A stretch of DNA of 64,000 nucleotides from Prevotella sp. (lineage in GTDB: Bacteria; Bacteroidota; Bacteroidia; Bacteroidales; Bacteroidaceae), in the NCBI GenBank assembly GCA_017442825.1, contig JAFRYZ010000035.1, positions 19,809 through 83,808 on the forward strand. The letters are read 5' to 3'. Below are positions 50,055-59,699 of this stretch, piece by piece. The notes beneath the pieces were generated by a model. The model had not been told where the DNA came from and did not search any database. It saw nothing but the letters and a program-made list of their open reading frames with translations. Position numbers and translations under genes: made by a program. Numbering within the stretch: position 1 is the first letter of the stretch; the number at the start of each line of letters is the position of its first letter.

Positions 50055-52709
50055 ATGAAGAAGTTTTTAAGCCTTTTCGTTGCCTGTTTCTCTGTATGGA
50101 CGATGCAGGCCCAAACCCCGCAAGCGGAGAATTTGAATCGTGCCCCTGTGGCAGTGAAGACCAGTAAGGGCGTGTTGGTGTCTTGGCGATCGTTGAAACG
50201 TGATGCCGTTGACCTTGGATTCGATGTCTATCGCGGATCGACAAAGCTCACCTCCTCCCCTGTCATTACCAAGACAAATTTCTTGGACGATGGAGGCGAA
50301 GCAGGTGCTACATACACCATCAAAGCTACCAATGGCGAAGAGTTTTCGGTGAAGGCATGGGATAATATGTATAAGACTATCTCTGTAAACCGTGTTCCAG
50401 CAACGAAGGATGCCAGCGGTGCACTGACGGGTCGCTATCGTCCTGATGAAATCAGCATTGGTGACGTGGATGGTGATGGTGAGTTGGAGATGGTGATCAA
50501 GTGGTTGCCTGACAACCAGCGTGACTCTGGTAAGGAAGGTAAGGCATCGCCTACTTATTTGACCTGCAACGAGATGGATGGAACGCAGAAATGGCGTATC
50601 AATCTTGGTCATAATATCCGTTCGGGTAACCACACCATGACATTCCTCGTTTATGACTTTGATGGCGATGGTAAGGCTGAAATGATTTGCCGAACAGCAG
50701 CCGGAAGTACCGATGGAACGGGTAAATACGTTAGTGAAGCGGGAGCTTCAGACATACAGGCAACGGACAACAGCAAGACTTATCAGAATTCAAAAGGATA
50801 TGTAACAGGAGGTGAGGAGTTTTTGACTGTCTTCAATGGAGAGACTGGTGCAGCCATGCATACCATTTGGTATTGCCCGAATCGCGTTGGTGGAGAAAAT
50901 GGTGGTGCTGCTACCATCAATGGTTTCTGGGGCGATAGCTACGGCGGTCGAGCAGAACGCTTTAATGCTGCCGTGGCATATCTCGACGGACTGAAGCCTA
51001 CTGCTATTCTGCAACGTGGATACTATACACAATGCTACATATGGGCAGTGGATTGGGACGGCACACGGTTGAAAACCCGTTGGTTGCACAAGGGCACATC
51101 AAAGACAGCATGGAGTGTTGTAGATGCTGCAGGCACAGAGTTAGCCAATGAGACCACTAATCCTGTATCATCGACAGGTAAATCAAGTTACGGACAGGGT
51201 GTTCATGGTATCTCTATTGGCGATGTTAACGGTGATGGATTCGACGATATTTGTATAGGAAGTGCTACAATCGGACATGATGGACGTCTGTTGTGTTCAA
51301 CAGGCTATGGACATGGTGATGCCATCCACCTGGGTGACCTTGTTCCCGACCGTCCTGGTCTAGAGGTGATGATTCCGCATGAGGAGAACTCCTTCGGCTA
51401 CGATGTACACGATGCAACTACAGGTGAGGTGCTGTTCTCTGGTACGGCAGATGCAGATACTGGTCGTGGACTTGCGTGCGACTTTATTCCTTCTCATAAG
51501 GGGTCGGAGTTTTGGTCGTCGGCGAAGGTGAACCAAGTAAACAATAATAATATATATGCCTGTGATAACGGAGAAATTTTGTGTAGCAGCAAACCAGATA
51601 CTAACTTCCGCATCTACTGGACGGGAGACCCCTTCGACCAAACCTTTGATGGTCGGTATGATAGTGATACGGGTATCAGTTATCCACGAATCCGTGCTTG
51701 GAATACCCAAAACAAAGGTATCACAACTGTTCAAGAGTTTGCAGACTATGGTAGTCCTCAGTCGAGTAACACCACGAAGGCAACACCTTGTCTGCAGGCT
51801 GATTTCCTCGGCGACTGGCGCGAGGAGCTGATCATGTGGCAATATGAGTCAGACTGGTCGAGTCCTACGGTGAAATTGATGATTTTCTCTACGCCTCAGG
51901 AGACGGAGTACAAAGTGCCGTGCTTGTTGGAGGACCACCAGTACCGCATGGCAATAGCTTGGCAGAATGCTTCTTACAACCAACCACCTCATCTCTCCTA
52001 CTCTTTGGCTGAAAGTCTTGGCATAGATCGAGCAACGTATAAGACCAACGTTGTCTCTACCGCCCCGGAAGCTACACCGATAGAGCCGTCGAAAACGGGT
52101 ACAGAGGACATCAAGACACCCGGAACAGACAAGGATGCGGTCAGTGGATTGAGCTATACGGCAGGTGCCAATGGTGAGTTGACGAATACGAAAGGTAAAA
52201 TTCGTACAGGCAATAACAACGAGATTGTAATTACCGTGAATGAAGGTTATGTGATTACGGGCATTGAGATTAGTGGTCATAGCAACAACTCCTCTACTTT
52301 GGCTGATCGTAGCATAACCCTGACGGGCATCTACATCGATGGCGACGCCACGAGTGTGCTCACCAGCCCCGTTGTCTTCCCTGGTGGAATGGCAGGAACG
52401 AGCGACGTAGAAGGCGGAGCCTCTGGCTTCCGCGCTGCTGAGAAAATTGTGCTCACGTTTGACAACAGCAACATTTCCACATGGGATGATACACAACCAA
52501 TCACAGTAGATAACGATAAAAACGGTAAAAACAAGCAGTTGGCTAATGCTGTTATTACCTTGACCTATGAGAAGACGGAAACTGGTATCAAGACAATCAA
52601 GACCATAACAATTCCTGCCGACGGCACTTTCTACAACCTGCAGGGTATGAAGGTGAAGAATCCAACAAAGGGAATCTATATCGTTAACGGTAGAAAAGTG
52701 GTTAAGTAA
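50055..52709 (+). CDS. PL11-type rhamnogalacturonan lyase
   Basis: MKKFLSLFVACFSVWTMQAQ is a signal peptide. The catalytic region (about residues 25-640) has PL11 features: ENLNRAPVAVKTSKGVLVSWRSL, RPDEISIGDVDGDGELEMVIKW, VYDFDGDGKAEMICRTAAGS, GGRAERFNAAVAYLDG and DFLGDWREELIMW, with repeated DxDGDG calcium loops. It cleaves the rhamnogalacturonan I backbone. Residues about 700-840 form an extra module, and the end (FYNLQGMKVKNPTKGIYIV) is a T9SS-like tail. It pairs with the divergent PL9 lyase as a small pectin-degradation locus without SusC/SusD genes here. Confidence 0.88.
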   Translation: MKKFLSLFVACFSVWTMQAQTPQAENLNRAPVAVKTSKGVLVSWRSLKRDAVDLGFDVYRGSTKLTSSPVITKTNFLDDGGEAGATYTIKATNGEEFSVKAWDNMYKTISVNRVPATKDASGALTGRYRPDEISIGDVDGDGELEMVIKWLPDNQRDSGKEGKASPTYLTCNEMDGTQKWRINLGHNIRSGNHTMTFLVYDFDGDGKAEMICRTAAGSTDGTGKYVSEAGASDIQATDNSKTYQNSKGYVTGGEEFLTVFNGETGAAMHTIWYCPNRVGGENGGAATINGFWGDSYGGRAERFNAAVAYLDGLKPTAILQRGYYTQCYIWAVDWDGTRLKTRWLHKGTSKTAWSVVDAAGTELANETTNPVSSTGKSSYGQGVHGISIGDVNGDGFDDICIGSATIGHDGRLLCSTGYGHGDAIHLGDLVPDRPGLEVMIPHEENSFGYDVHDATTGEVLFSGTADADTGRGLACDFIPSHKGSEFWSSAKVNQVNNNNIYACDNGEILCSSKPDTNFRIYWTGDPFDQTFDGRYDSDTGISYPRIRAWNTQNKGITTVQEFADYGSPQSSNTTKATPCLQADFLGDWREELIMWQYESDWSSPTVKLMIFSTPQETEYKVPCLLEDHQYRMAIAWQNASYNQPPHLSYSLAESLGIDRATYKTNVVSTAPEATPIEPSKTGTEDIKTPGTDKDAVSGLSYTAGANGELTNTKGKIRTGNNNEIVITVNEGYVITGIEISGHSNNSSTLADRSITLTGIYIDGDATSVLTSPVVFPGGMAGTSDVEGGASGFRAAEKIVLTFDNSNISTWDDTQPITVDNDKNGKNKQLANAVITLTYEKTETGIKTIKTITIPADGTFYNLQGMKVKNPTKGIYIVNGRKVVK

Positions 52710-52721
52710 TTATTAATTAGC

Positions 52722-52760
52722 AAAGGAGTGCTGTCTCTTACGAGGTAGCACTCCTTTTTC
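52722..52760 (+). terminator. Intrinsic terminator after the PL11 gene
   Basis: AAAGGAGTGCT (52,722-52,732) pairs with AGCACTCCTTT (52,747-52,757), followed by TT on the plus strand. It stands between convergent genes and could work both ways. Confidence 0.8.
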
Positions 52761-52783
52761 ATTGGAGGAATCATTTCTGTTTT

Positions 52784-53914
52784 TCAGAATTTATATTCCT
52801 TGATGTTTCCCTTGTTATGCTGCTTGAAAAGATTGCGGATGCTAGTGGCAAAAGAGTTGCGGCGCTCGCGCTCACGGGCATTGAGCATGCTGTCGGGGGT
52901 GTTAATGGAATAGATGCGGAAGTTCTTTCGTCCACTTTCTGCAGGACGTGATACAAAGTAGAGGCAATAGCCGGCATTGTCCAGTTTTGCCTTATTGCCT
53001 TTTTTGCTTAGTTCCATGCGTACCATTACTCCGCCGTAGGTGTTGGGGCGGGTCTGGTTGCTGATGTAGTTACCTAGCGAGTAGGCCACCAGTGTGTTTC
53101 CGTTGTTACGAAGTTCTATGGGCTGGGGAACGTGTGGATGACCACCGATGATGTGGTCGACACCTTGTTTCAGCAGCCAATCGGCCAGCTGTTTCTGTTC
53201 TGCAGAGGGCAGCAGCTGGTATTCAATTCCCCAGTGGGGGATGGCGATGATAAAGTCAGGATTCATCTTGCGTGCCTTGGCAATGTCTGCCTTGATTTCA
53301 GCAGTGTCGATATAATTCACAATGTTTGGAGGCGTCACCTTCAGTCCGTTGGTTCCATAGGTGAAGTTGAGCAGTACGATGCGGAAACCGTTCTTTTCGA
53401 GCAGGAAAGGATACTGTTGTCGGCGTGCCTCGGCATTGACATAGGTACCTAGATGCGGGACGGGTAATTTGTCCATCAGTTCTATGGTGCGCTCCAGTCC
53501 TTTCTGATAGGTATCCAAACAGTGGTTGTTGGCAGTCAGTAGGATATCGAAACCGGCATTAACTGTTGCCTTTAAGAACTCGTCTGGTGCGCTGAATTGT
53601 GGGTAAGCCTTATAGGGTTTGCCGCCCAAGGTGACTTCAAAATTGGCAATGGCCACGTCGGCACGTTCTATTTCAGGTTTTACAAACTGGAAGCATTCCT
53701 CGTAGCTGTAGGTTCCGTCGGCTTGTAATGCACTCTTCAGCTGTCCACCGTGCTGCATTAGGTCGCCGGCAATGAGCAGACTCAGGTGGTGCTCTTCAGA
53801 TTCTTGTTCCGTTGTGTCAATTTGTGGTCCGTTTCCATTCACTTTTCCGTTGTTGCACGAGAAGGCCGTAATGACCAGTGTGCTCAATGTGAGAGTTGTA
53901 ATCAGCTTTTTCAT
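52784..53914 (-). CDS. CapA-family metallophosphatase-fold lipoprotein
   Basis: MKKLITTLTLSTLVITAFSCNN is a lipoprotein signal, which sets the start at 53914. The domain shows the CapA/PGA_cap motifs LLIAGDLMQH, IANFEVTLGG, LLTANNHCLD, PHWGIEYQ and IIGGHPHVPQP. CapA is needed for poly-gamma-glutamate capsule handling in Bacillus; most relatives are uncharacterised hydrolases on the envelope. There are no CapB/C genes nearby, so the substrate is open. Confidence 0.87.
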   Translation of the reverse strand: MKKLITTLTLSTLVITAFSCNNGKVNGNGPQIDTTEQESEEHHLSLLIAGDLMQHGGQLKSALQADGTYSYEECFQFVKPEIERADVAIANFEVTLGGKPYKAYPQFSAPDEFLKATVNAGFDILLTANNHCLDTYQKGLERTIELMDKLPVPHLGTYVNAEARRQQYPFLLEKNGFRIVLLNFTYGTNGLKVTPPNIVNYIDTAEIKADIAKARKMNPDFIIAIPHWGIEYQLLPSAEQKQLADWLLKQGVDHIIGGHPHVPQPIELRNNGNTLVAYSLGNYISNQTRPNTYGGVMVRMELSKKGNKAKLDNAGYCLYFVSRPAESGRKNFRIYSINTPDSMLNARERERRNSFATSIRNLFKQHNKGNIKEYKF

Positions 53915-53944
53915 AATTGATGGGTTTTGTTTTCTTTTTGCTTG

Positions 53945-53952
53945 CAAAATTA
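53945..53952 (-). promoter_or_regulatory. -7 box (TAATTTTG) for the capA-like gene
   Basis: TAATTTTG on the minus strand, about 30 bp before the ATG. Confidence 0.45.
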
Positions 53953-53970
53953 GCAAATATATCACTGATA

Positions 53971-54002
53971 TTTGGCAAAGTGAGTGAAAAACCTTATCTT
54001 TG
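53971..54002 (+). promoter_or_regulatory. Promoter (TTTG-20-TATCTTTG) for mutS
   Basis: TTTG at 53,971-53,974 and TATCTTTG at 53,995-54,002. It excludes the in-frame ATG at 53,984 and supports 54,023. Confidence 0.65.
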
Positions 54003-54022
54003 CATTTGATTTTATAGAACTT

Positions 54023-56644
54023 ATGGTCAAGAAAGAAAAGGGACTGACACCGATGATGCAGCAGTTCTTCTCGTTTAAAGAGAAGTATCCTGATGCGGTA
54101 TTGCTGTTCAGGTGCGGTGACTTTTACGAAACTTACTGCGATGATGCTGTCACGGCAGCAAAAATTCTCGGTATCACCTTGACTCGGCGCAACAACGGCG
54201 GGTCGGGTGATGTGACGGAAATGGCAGGATTTCCTCACCACGCACTGGACACCTATCTGCCTAAATTGATACGTGCAGGGCGGCGTGTTGCCATCTGTGA
54301 CCAATTGGAAGACCCGAAACTGACAAAGAAGCTTGTAAAACGCGGAATCACCGAACTAGTGACACCTGGTGTTGCGATGACCGACAACGTGCTGAACTAC
54401 AAGGAAAACAACTTTCTGGCTGCCTTACATTTCGGGAAAGGTTCTTGTGGCGTGGCTTTTCTAGACATTTCTACAGGTGAGTTCCTTACTGGAGAAGGAA
54501 CATACGACTATGTAGAGAAACTTTTGGGTAACTTTCAGCCGAAGGAGGTGCTTTACAACCGCGAACGCAAACAAGACTTCCTGCGCTATTTTGGTAGCCG
54601 CTTTACGACATTTGAGTTGGATGACTGGGTGTTTACAGACAACACGGCACGACAAAAGTTGTTGAAACATTTTCATGTGAAATCTCTGAAAGGGTTTGGT
54701 GTTGATCATCTTAGGAATGGCGTTGTTGCCAGTGGTGCAATACTTTGCTATCTGGAGCAGACTTTGCACACTCAGATTGGACATATCACATCACTCTCGC
54801 GTATCGAGGAAGAACGCTATGTACGCTTGGATAAGTTTACGATCCGTTCTCTTGAACTGATTCAGCCGATGCAGGAGGATGGTTCATCCTTGTTGAATGT
54901 TATCGACCATACCGTTACGCCGATGGGTGGACGTATGCTCCGGCGCTGGCTCATCTTCCCATTAAAAGACGAAAAGCCTATCAACGAGCGGTTGGACGTA
55001 GTAGAATACTTTTTCCGACAGCCAGACTTCCGTCAGTTGGTAGATGAACAGTTTCAGCATATAGGTGATTTGGAGCGTATTATTTCTCGTGTTGCTTCAG
55101 GACGTGTGTCGCCTCGCGAGGTGGTACAGCTGAAGGTGGCATTGCTGGCTTTAAAGCCAGTAAAAGAGGCTTGTCTGGTCGCTGACAATGACGCTTTACG
55201 GAGAGTAGGAGAGCGGTTGTCACTCTGTGAACCTCTTTGTGAACGCATAGCATTGGAAATGCAACCAGATCCACCGCAGTTGGTAGCGAAAGGCAATGTG
55301 ATTGCCGAAGGATTCTCGAATGAACTCGATGAGTTGCGACATATCTCACGCAGCGGAAAGGACTATCTGTTGGAGTTGCAACAGCGGGAGAGTGAACAAA
55401 CTGGCATTGCTTCTCTGAAGGTAGGGTACAACAATGTGTTCGGTTACTATCTTGAAGTGCGAAATACCTATAAGGACAAGGTGCCAGCTGAATGGATAAG
55501 AAAACAGACGTTGGCGCAGGCTGAACGCTATATTACTTCGGAACTAAAGGAATACGAAGAGAAAATAATGGGAGCGGAAGAGCGCATTCTTGCGCTTGAA
55601 GAACGGTTGTTTGCAGAACTTGTTGCTGCCATGCAAGAATATATTCCGCAGATTCAGACTGATGCCAATGTTGTGGCGCATATCGATTGTTTGCTGTCTT
55701 TTGCACAGGCTGCCGAAGAAAACCAGTATATCCGTCCGCAGATAGATAATTCTGATGTGCTAGACATCAAGCAAGGGCGGCATGCTGTCATTGAACAGCA
55801 AATGCCGGTAGGGGAGAGGTATGTGCCCAATGACATCTATCTGGATAATGAAAAACAGCAGATTGTTATCATAACAGGTCCGAATATGGCTGGAAAATCC
55901 GCTCTGTTGCGTCAAACGGCTTTAATAGTACTGATGGCGCAGATTGGGTGTTTCGTGCCCGCAGAGAGCGCTAAAATAGGTCTGGTAGATAAAATCTTTA
56001 CCCGTGTGGGTGCCAGTGATAACATTTCACTTGGGGAATCGACCTTTATGGTTGAGATGACGGAGGCTTCCAACATTCTGAATAATGTGTCGCCTCATTC
56101 TTTGGTTTTGTTCGATGAATTGGGACGTGGGACATCTACCTACGACGGCATCAGCATAGCATGGGCAATTGTAGAATATCTGCATGAAACGAAACGTGCC
56201 CAAGCTCGCACTTTGTTCGCTACGCACTACCATGAACTGAATGAAATGGAGAAAAACTTCTCTCGTGTGAAGAACTATAACGTTAGTGTGAAGGAGGTTG
56301 ACGGAAAGGTTATCTTCCTGCGCAAGTTGGAACGAGGTGGCTCGGAACACTCCTTTGGTATTCATGTGGCTGAAATTTCTGGTATGCCGAAGAGCATAGT
56401 GAAACGTGCAAACGTCATCTTGAAACAGTTGGAGAATGATAATGCACAGGTGGGTACGGTGGGGAAGCCGTCGGCAGAAAAATTGGAACGGAGTAGGGAA
56501 GGGGTTCAGCTCTCTTTCTTTCAACTTGACGATCCTGTACTTTGCCAGATTCGCGATGAAATCTTAGGTCTTGACATTGACAACCTAACGCCAATGGAGG
56601 CGCTTAATAAGCTTAATGACATCAAACGAATTGTAAAGGGGTAG
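54023..56644 (+). CDS. mutS: DNA mismatch repair protein MutS
   Basis: [32 protein letters not shown] carries the mismatch-binding Phe-x-Glu region near the N-terminus. The ATPase domain has Walker [14 protein letters not shown] (about residue 622), [14 protein letters not shown] and ATHYHELN. It recognises mismatches as a dimer and recruits MutL. I start at 54,023 (MVKKEKGL) because the promoter overlaps any longer version; this gives 873 residues, typical of the family. Confidence 0.96.
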   Translation: MVKKEKGLTPMMQQFFSFKEKYPDAVLLFRCGDFYETYCDDAVTAAKILGITLTRRNNGGSGDVTEMAGFPHHALDTYLPKLIRAGRRVAICDQLEDPKLTKKLVKRGITELVTPGVAMTDNVLNYKENNFLAALHFGKGSCGVAFLDISTGEFLTGEGTYDYVEKLLGNFQPKEVLYNRERKQDFLRYFGSRFTTFELDDWVFTDNTARQKLLKHFHVKSLKGFGVDHLRNGVVASGAILCYLEQTLHTQIGHITSLSRIEEERYVRLDKFTIRSLELIQPMQEDGSSLLNVIDHTVTPMGGRMLRRWLIFPLKDEKPINERLDVVEYFFRQPDFRQLVDEQFQHIGDLERIISRVASGRVSPREVVQLKVALLALKPVKEACLVADNDALRRVGERLSLCEPLCERIALEMQPDPPQLVAKGNVIAEGFSNELDELRHISRSGKDYLLELQQRESEQTGIASLKVGYNNVFGYYLEVRNTYKDKVPAEWIRKQTLAQAERYITSELKEYEEKIMGAEERILALEERLFAELVAAMQEYIPQIQTDANVVAHIDCLLSFAQAAEENQYIRPQIDNSDVLDIKQGRHAVIEQQMPVGERYVPNDIYLDNEKQQIVIITGPNMAGKSALLRQTALIVLMAQIGCFVPAESAKIGLVDKIFTRVGASDNISLGESTFMVEMTEASNILNNVSPHSLVLFDELGRGTSTYDGISIAWAIVEYLHETKRAQARTLFATHYHELNEMEKNFSRVKNYNVSVKEVDGKVIFLRKLERGGSEHSFGIHVAEISGMPKSIVKRANVILKQLENDNAQVGTVGKPSAEKLERSREGVQLSFFQLDDPVLCQIRDEILGLDIDNLTPMEALNKLNDIKRIVKG

Positions 56645-56692
56645 TAGAACATGATTCCACGCCCCCCAAAATTTCTTTATACGAAGGGTATA

Positions 56693-57529
56693 TTAAGCAT
56701 TAGCTTTTCTTTTCCGCAACATACTCCAAACCCCCACTGCAATCAGTGGAATGCTTAGGATTTGTCCCATATCAATGGGCAGTCCGGCTTCAAAAGCTTC
56801 CTGTATTTCCTTGGTGTATTCTATGAAGAAACGGAAGGTAAAAATAAGAGTCAGGCAAAGTCCAAAATAAAAACCTGTACCGACTTTCTCTGGTTTCTTA
56901 TGATAGATATAGAGTATCACGATGAAGAACAGCAGATAAGCGATGGCTTCATATAGTTGTCCGGGATGACGCGGAAGCGTATCTACACGCTCGAAGATGA
57001 AAGCCCAGGAAACGTCGGTGACTTTGCCGATAATCTCAGAATTCATCAGGTTGCCAAGACGGATAAAACAGGCGGTAATGCAGGAACAGATACCGAAATT
57101 GTCGAGAACAACCCAACCGGGCATCTTCATCTGGCGGCAATATAACCACAAAGCAAAAAGCAGTCCGGCAACACCACCATGGGAAGCCAGCCCTTGGTAA
57201 CCCACAAACTTCCAATCTCCGTCTGCCATGTGGCGGATAGGGATAAACATCTCAACGACATGTTCCCATGAAGTTAGGAAATATTGCGGTTCGTAAAAGA
57301 TACAATGTCCCAAGCGAGCACCAATAAGAATACCGAGGAAAACATAGATGAACAAGGGCTCAAACTTGCTATCTGCAATCTTTTGTTGGCGGTAAAGCCA
57401 ACGCATGAGCAAATATCCTATTGTCAGTCCGATAAGCCAACACAAGGAATACCATCGCAACTCGAAATGACCGAGCCGAAAAGCAACCTCATCTGGATTC
57501 CAAAGGATGTATAATAGTTCATAGTTCAT
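56693..57529 (-). CDS. lgt: Prolipoprotein diacylglyceryl transferase
   Basis: About seven membrane helices and the Lgt motifs (RWYSLCWLIGLTIGYLLMRW; GARLGHCIFYEP; ASHGGVAGLL with the catalytic-site His; RLGNLMNSEIIG, the Lgt signature) identify the enzyme that adds diacylglycerol to lipobox cysteines. The ATG and codons for MNYELL come from AGTTCAT heptads, so the usual N-terminus has been overwritten by the array. Several lipoproteins in the window depend on this step. Confidence 0.94.
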   Translation of the reverse strand: MNYELLYILWNPDEVAFRLGHFELRWYSLCWLIGLTIGYLLMRWLYRQQKIADSKFEPLFIYVFLGILIGARLGHCIFYEPQYFLTSWEHVVEMFIPIRHMADGDWKFVGYQGLASHGGVAGLLFALWLYCRQMKMPGWVVLDNFGICSCITACFIRLGNLMNSEIIGKVTDVSWAFIFERVDTLPRHPGQLYEAIAYLLFFIVILYIYHKKPEKVGTGFYFGLCLTLIFTFRFFIEYTKEIQEAFEAGLPIDMGQILSIPLIAVGVWSMLRKRKANA

Positions 57530-57548
57530 AGTTCATAATTCTTAGTTA
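57514..57548. repeat. Heptad array, left flank of the four-helix gene
   Basis: Units ATAGTTC three times, ATAATTC, TTAGTTA. The array holds the lgt ATG (57,527-57,529) and the stop codon of the four-helix-bundle gene (57,546-57,548). It is the inverted counterpart of the array at 57,906-57,940. Confidence 0.85.
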
Positions 57549-57902
57549 TGATTGATCTGTACTTTTGACAATATTTGTTAGTATTTTTATCAGTTCAATA
57601 TTATCTTCAATGATAGATTGGAATGAAGCATCGTCAATATAATCTGATTCATGTAGCAATTCAAGCCAGTATTCAGTTTCACTTGCTTCTTTAAGGGCTA
57701 TGTTCATCTTTGCTCTGAAATCCGGACGGCTCTGGCCGCGTAATGCTTCCTTAACATTGGCGCCAATACTGGTACCACTTCTTAGTATCTGTTTAGATAG
57801 TATATATTCTCTGGTCTCTGCTGTAGTTGTTAGATATTTGTATAACTTGATGATGCGCAATGCGAAATCCTTGCTTTTATTTTTTATAATGCTCTCCTTC
57901 AT
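57546..57902 (-). CDS. Four-helix-bundle protein (S23/IVS family)
   Basis: The 118-residue protein contains SKQILRSGTSIGANVKEALRGQSRPDFRAKMNIALKEASETEYWLELL in pieces matching the four-helix-bundle (TIGR02436) family, related to proteins of 23S rRNA intervening sequences and to Avd of diversity-generating retroelements. Members form basic pentamers that may bind nucleic acid; no biochemical role is established. It sits between ychF and lgt and is flanked at both ends by inverted heptad arrays that provide its own stop, the lgt start and the ychF stop, as an inserted cassette would. No reverse transcriptase is in the window. Confidence 0.9.
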   Translation of the reverse strand: MKESIIKNKSKDFALRIIKLYKYLTTTAETREYILSKQILRSGTSIGANVKEALRGQSRPDFRAKMNIALKEASETEYWLELLHESDYIDDASFQSIIEDNIELIKILTNIVKSTDQS

Positions 57903-57905
57903 ACT

Positions 57906-57940
57906 GAAAACTATGAACTATGAACTATGAACTATTTAAA
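57906..57940. repeat. Heptad array, right flank of the four-helix gene
   Basis: Units GAAAACT, ATGAACT three times, ATTTAAA. The ychF stop codon (57,936-57,938) lies in the last unit and the four-helix ATG is 4 bp to the left. Confidence 0.85.
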
Positions 57941-59036
57941 CATTAAACCGGAAGTGCATGATATCGCCGTCTTGAACAACGTAGTCTTTGCCTTCTATAC
58001 CCATTTTGCCTGCTTCGCGAACGGTTGCTTCACTGCCATATTGAATGTAATCATCGTATTTGATGACTTCTGCACGAATGAAACCTTTTTCGAAGTCGGT
58101 ATGGATAACACCAGCACACTGTGGAGCTTTCCAACCTTTTTTGTAGGTCCATGCTTTCACTTCCATTTCACCGGCTGTGATAAAGGTCTGCAGATTTAGC
58201 AGGGCATAAGCTTTCTTAATGAGTCGGTTGACACCACTCTCTTCCAATCCTAATTCATCCAGGAACAGTTGCTTGTCTTCATAGGTTTCCAAAGAGGCAA
58301 TGTCTTCTTCTGTCTTAGCAGCGATAATCATGGTTTCGGCACCTTCTTCAGCTGCGATGGATTCTACTTTTTTTGAGTATTCATTTCCATTTTTGGCACT
58401 GGCTTCATCTACATTGCAGACGTATAATACGGGTTTTGCCGTCAGTAGGAAAAGGTTGCGGGCAGCTTCTTGCTCTTCCTTGGAGTCGAATTCTACGATG
58501 CGTGCATTCTTGCCCTGTTCCAATACGTCTTTATATGCTTCCAACACACCTAACAAAACTTTTGCGTCCTTATTGCCGGCAGCAGCGGTCTTCTGAGTCT
58601 TTGCTAGTTGTCCTTCGATGGTTTCAAGATCTTTTAACTGCAATTCGGTATCAATAATCTCTTTGTCTCGGATAGGATCGATGCTACCATCTACATGGGT
58701 GATATTGTCATCATCGAAGCATCGTAATACATGGATTATAGCATCGGTCTCACGAATGTTTCCAAGAAACTTATTGCCTAATCCTTCACCCTTGCTTGCA
58801 CCTTTTACCAGTCCGGCAATGTCAACAATTTCACATGTTGCTGGAACAATCCTGCCAGGATGTACCAGTTCTGCCAGCTTTGTCAATCGCTCGTCGGGAA
58901 CGGTAATCATACCGACATTCGGTTCTATTGTACAAAAAGGAAAATTCGCTGCCTGTGCTTTTGCACTTGACAGGCAGTTAAACAATGTGGACTTACCTAC
59001 ATTCGGCAGTCCTACTATACCACATTTTAATGCCAT
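57936..59036 (-). CDS. ychF: Redox-regulated ATPase YchF
   Basis: G1 motif GLPNVGKSTLF (about residues 8-18), ANFPFCTIEPNVG, DIAGLVKGASKGEGLGN and a C-terminal TGS domain (about 280-366; FITAGEMEVKAWTY, HTDFEKGFIRAEV) define YchF, an OBG-family protein that binds ATP and the ribosome. The 366 residues are of standard size. It has its own promoter at 59,099-59,106. Confidence 0.95.
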   Translation of the reverse strand: MALKCGIVGLPNVGKSTLFNCLSSAKAQAANFPFCTIEPNVGMITVPDERLTKLAELVHPGRIVPATCEIVDIAGLVKGASKGEGLGNKFLGNIRETDAIIHVLRCFDDDNITHVDGSIDPIRDKEIIDTELQLKDLETIEGQLAKTQKTAAAGNKDAKVLLGVLEAYKDVLEQGKNARIVEFDSKEEQEAARNLFLLTAKPVLYVCNVDEASAKNGNEYSKKVESIAAEEGAETMIIAAKTEEDIASLETYEDKQLFLDELGLEESGVNRLIKKAYALLNLQTFITAGEMEVKAWTYKKGWKAPQCAGVIHTDFEKGFIRAEVIKYDDYIQYGSEATVREAGKMGIEGKDYVVQDGDIMHFRFNV

Positions 59037-59098
59037 TTATCTCTTTTATATTAGTCTTTTAACTTGCCCTTAAAGCAGGTTTATTCGTAATTTGGTTG

Positions 59099-59106
59099 CA
59101 AAAGTA
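59099..59106 (-). promoter_or_regulatory. -7 box (TACTTTTG) for ychF
   Basis: TACTTTTG on the minus strand, 62 bp before the ATG. Confidence 0.5.
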
Positions 59107-59149
59107 CACAAATTCTTCTATATAAAGAGTGTTATTGCAATGAAAAGAT

Positions 59150-59629
59150 TTATCCTTTGCAGATTCTGGCAGCGATATCATTCAGTTGCAAGCATCGCTG
59201 ACGCATGTTTTCAATACGTTCTGATTGGTAGGGAAAAGGTGTGAGTATGAGTAATATACCATTGGCGCAAGCTTCAAAATAACGAGTTTCCGGTTCGAAG
59301 TCGGGTGGAAGACCATTAATTCGCAATACAATCAGTGGGATATTAACATGCATTGCTGCAGTGGCAATCTGTTGTTCGCCAGGACTGATAAATGGAGAAA
59401 CGATGACGGCTCCAGCCTTTCCTCTTTGCAAGCAATCTTCTTTGATAGCGTCTATCTCGTTTTGATAAAGGTGACGCGAACATTGCACTTGCAGTTTTGT
59501 AGGGTTATTGAGAAGAGAAAGGTTTCCCATTGCTTGCATAGGGATTCCAACAACGGTATTGTCAGACAGAGTAAAGAACTCTGGATGCTGTTGCTTGAGA
59601 AGTTGGCGTTGCGTGTTGTCTATGGTCAT
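59150..59629 (-). CDS. SLOG/DprA-like small protein
   Basis: The 159-residue protein has GKAGAVIVSPFISPGEQQIATAAMHVNIPLIVLRINGL followed by CANGILLILTPF, a Rossmann-like pattern similar to the C-terminal part of DprA/Smf and other SLOG nucleotide-binding proteins. It lacks DprA's N-terminal domain and the SGxARGID motif. Members are common before or near polA in Bacteroidales but I cannot state a function. It lies 70 bp after polA and may share its transcript. Confidence 0.5.
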   Translation of the reverse strand: MTIDNTQRQLLKQQHPEFFTLSDNTVVGIPMQAMGNLSLLNNPTKLQVQCSRHLYQNEIDAIKEDCLQRGKAGAVIVSPFISPGEQQIATAAMHVNIPLIVLRINGLPPDFEPETRYFEACANGILLILTPFPYQSERIENMRQRCLQLNDIAARICKG

Positions 59630-59699
59630 GGCTTTTATATGTGTCGTGGTGGCAGAATCGGGTATAGAATGATAAGATGTGTAGGATAGGGTAGAGGTC

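Noticed and set aside
50055-52709. Full polysaccharide utilisation locus
   Set aside because: No SusC/SusD-like pair, regulator or transporter accompanies the two pectin lyases.
57546-57902. Part of a diversity-generating retroelement (Avd)
   Set aside because: No reverse transcriptase, template or variable repeat is in the window; only the protein family is shared.
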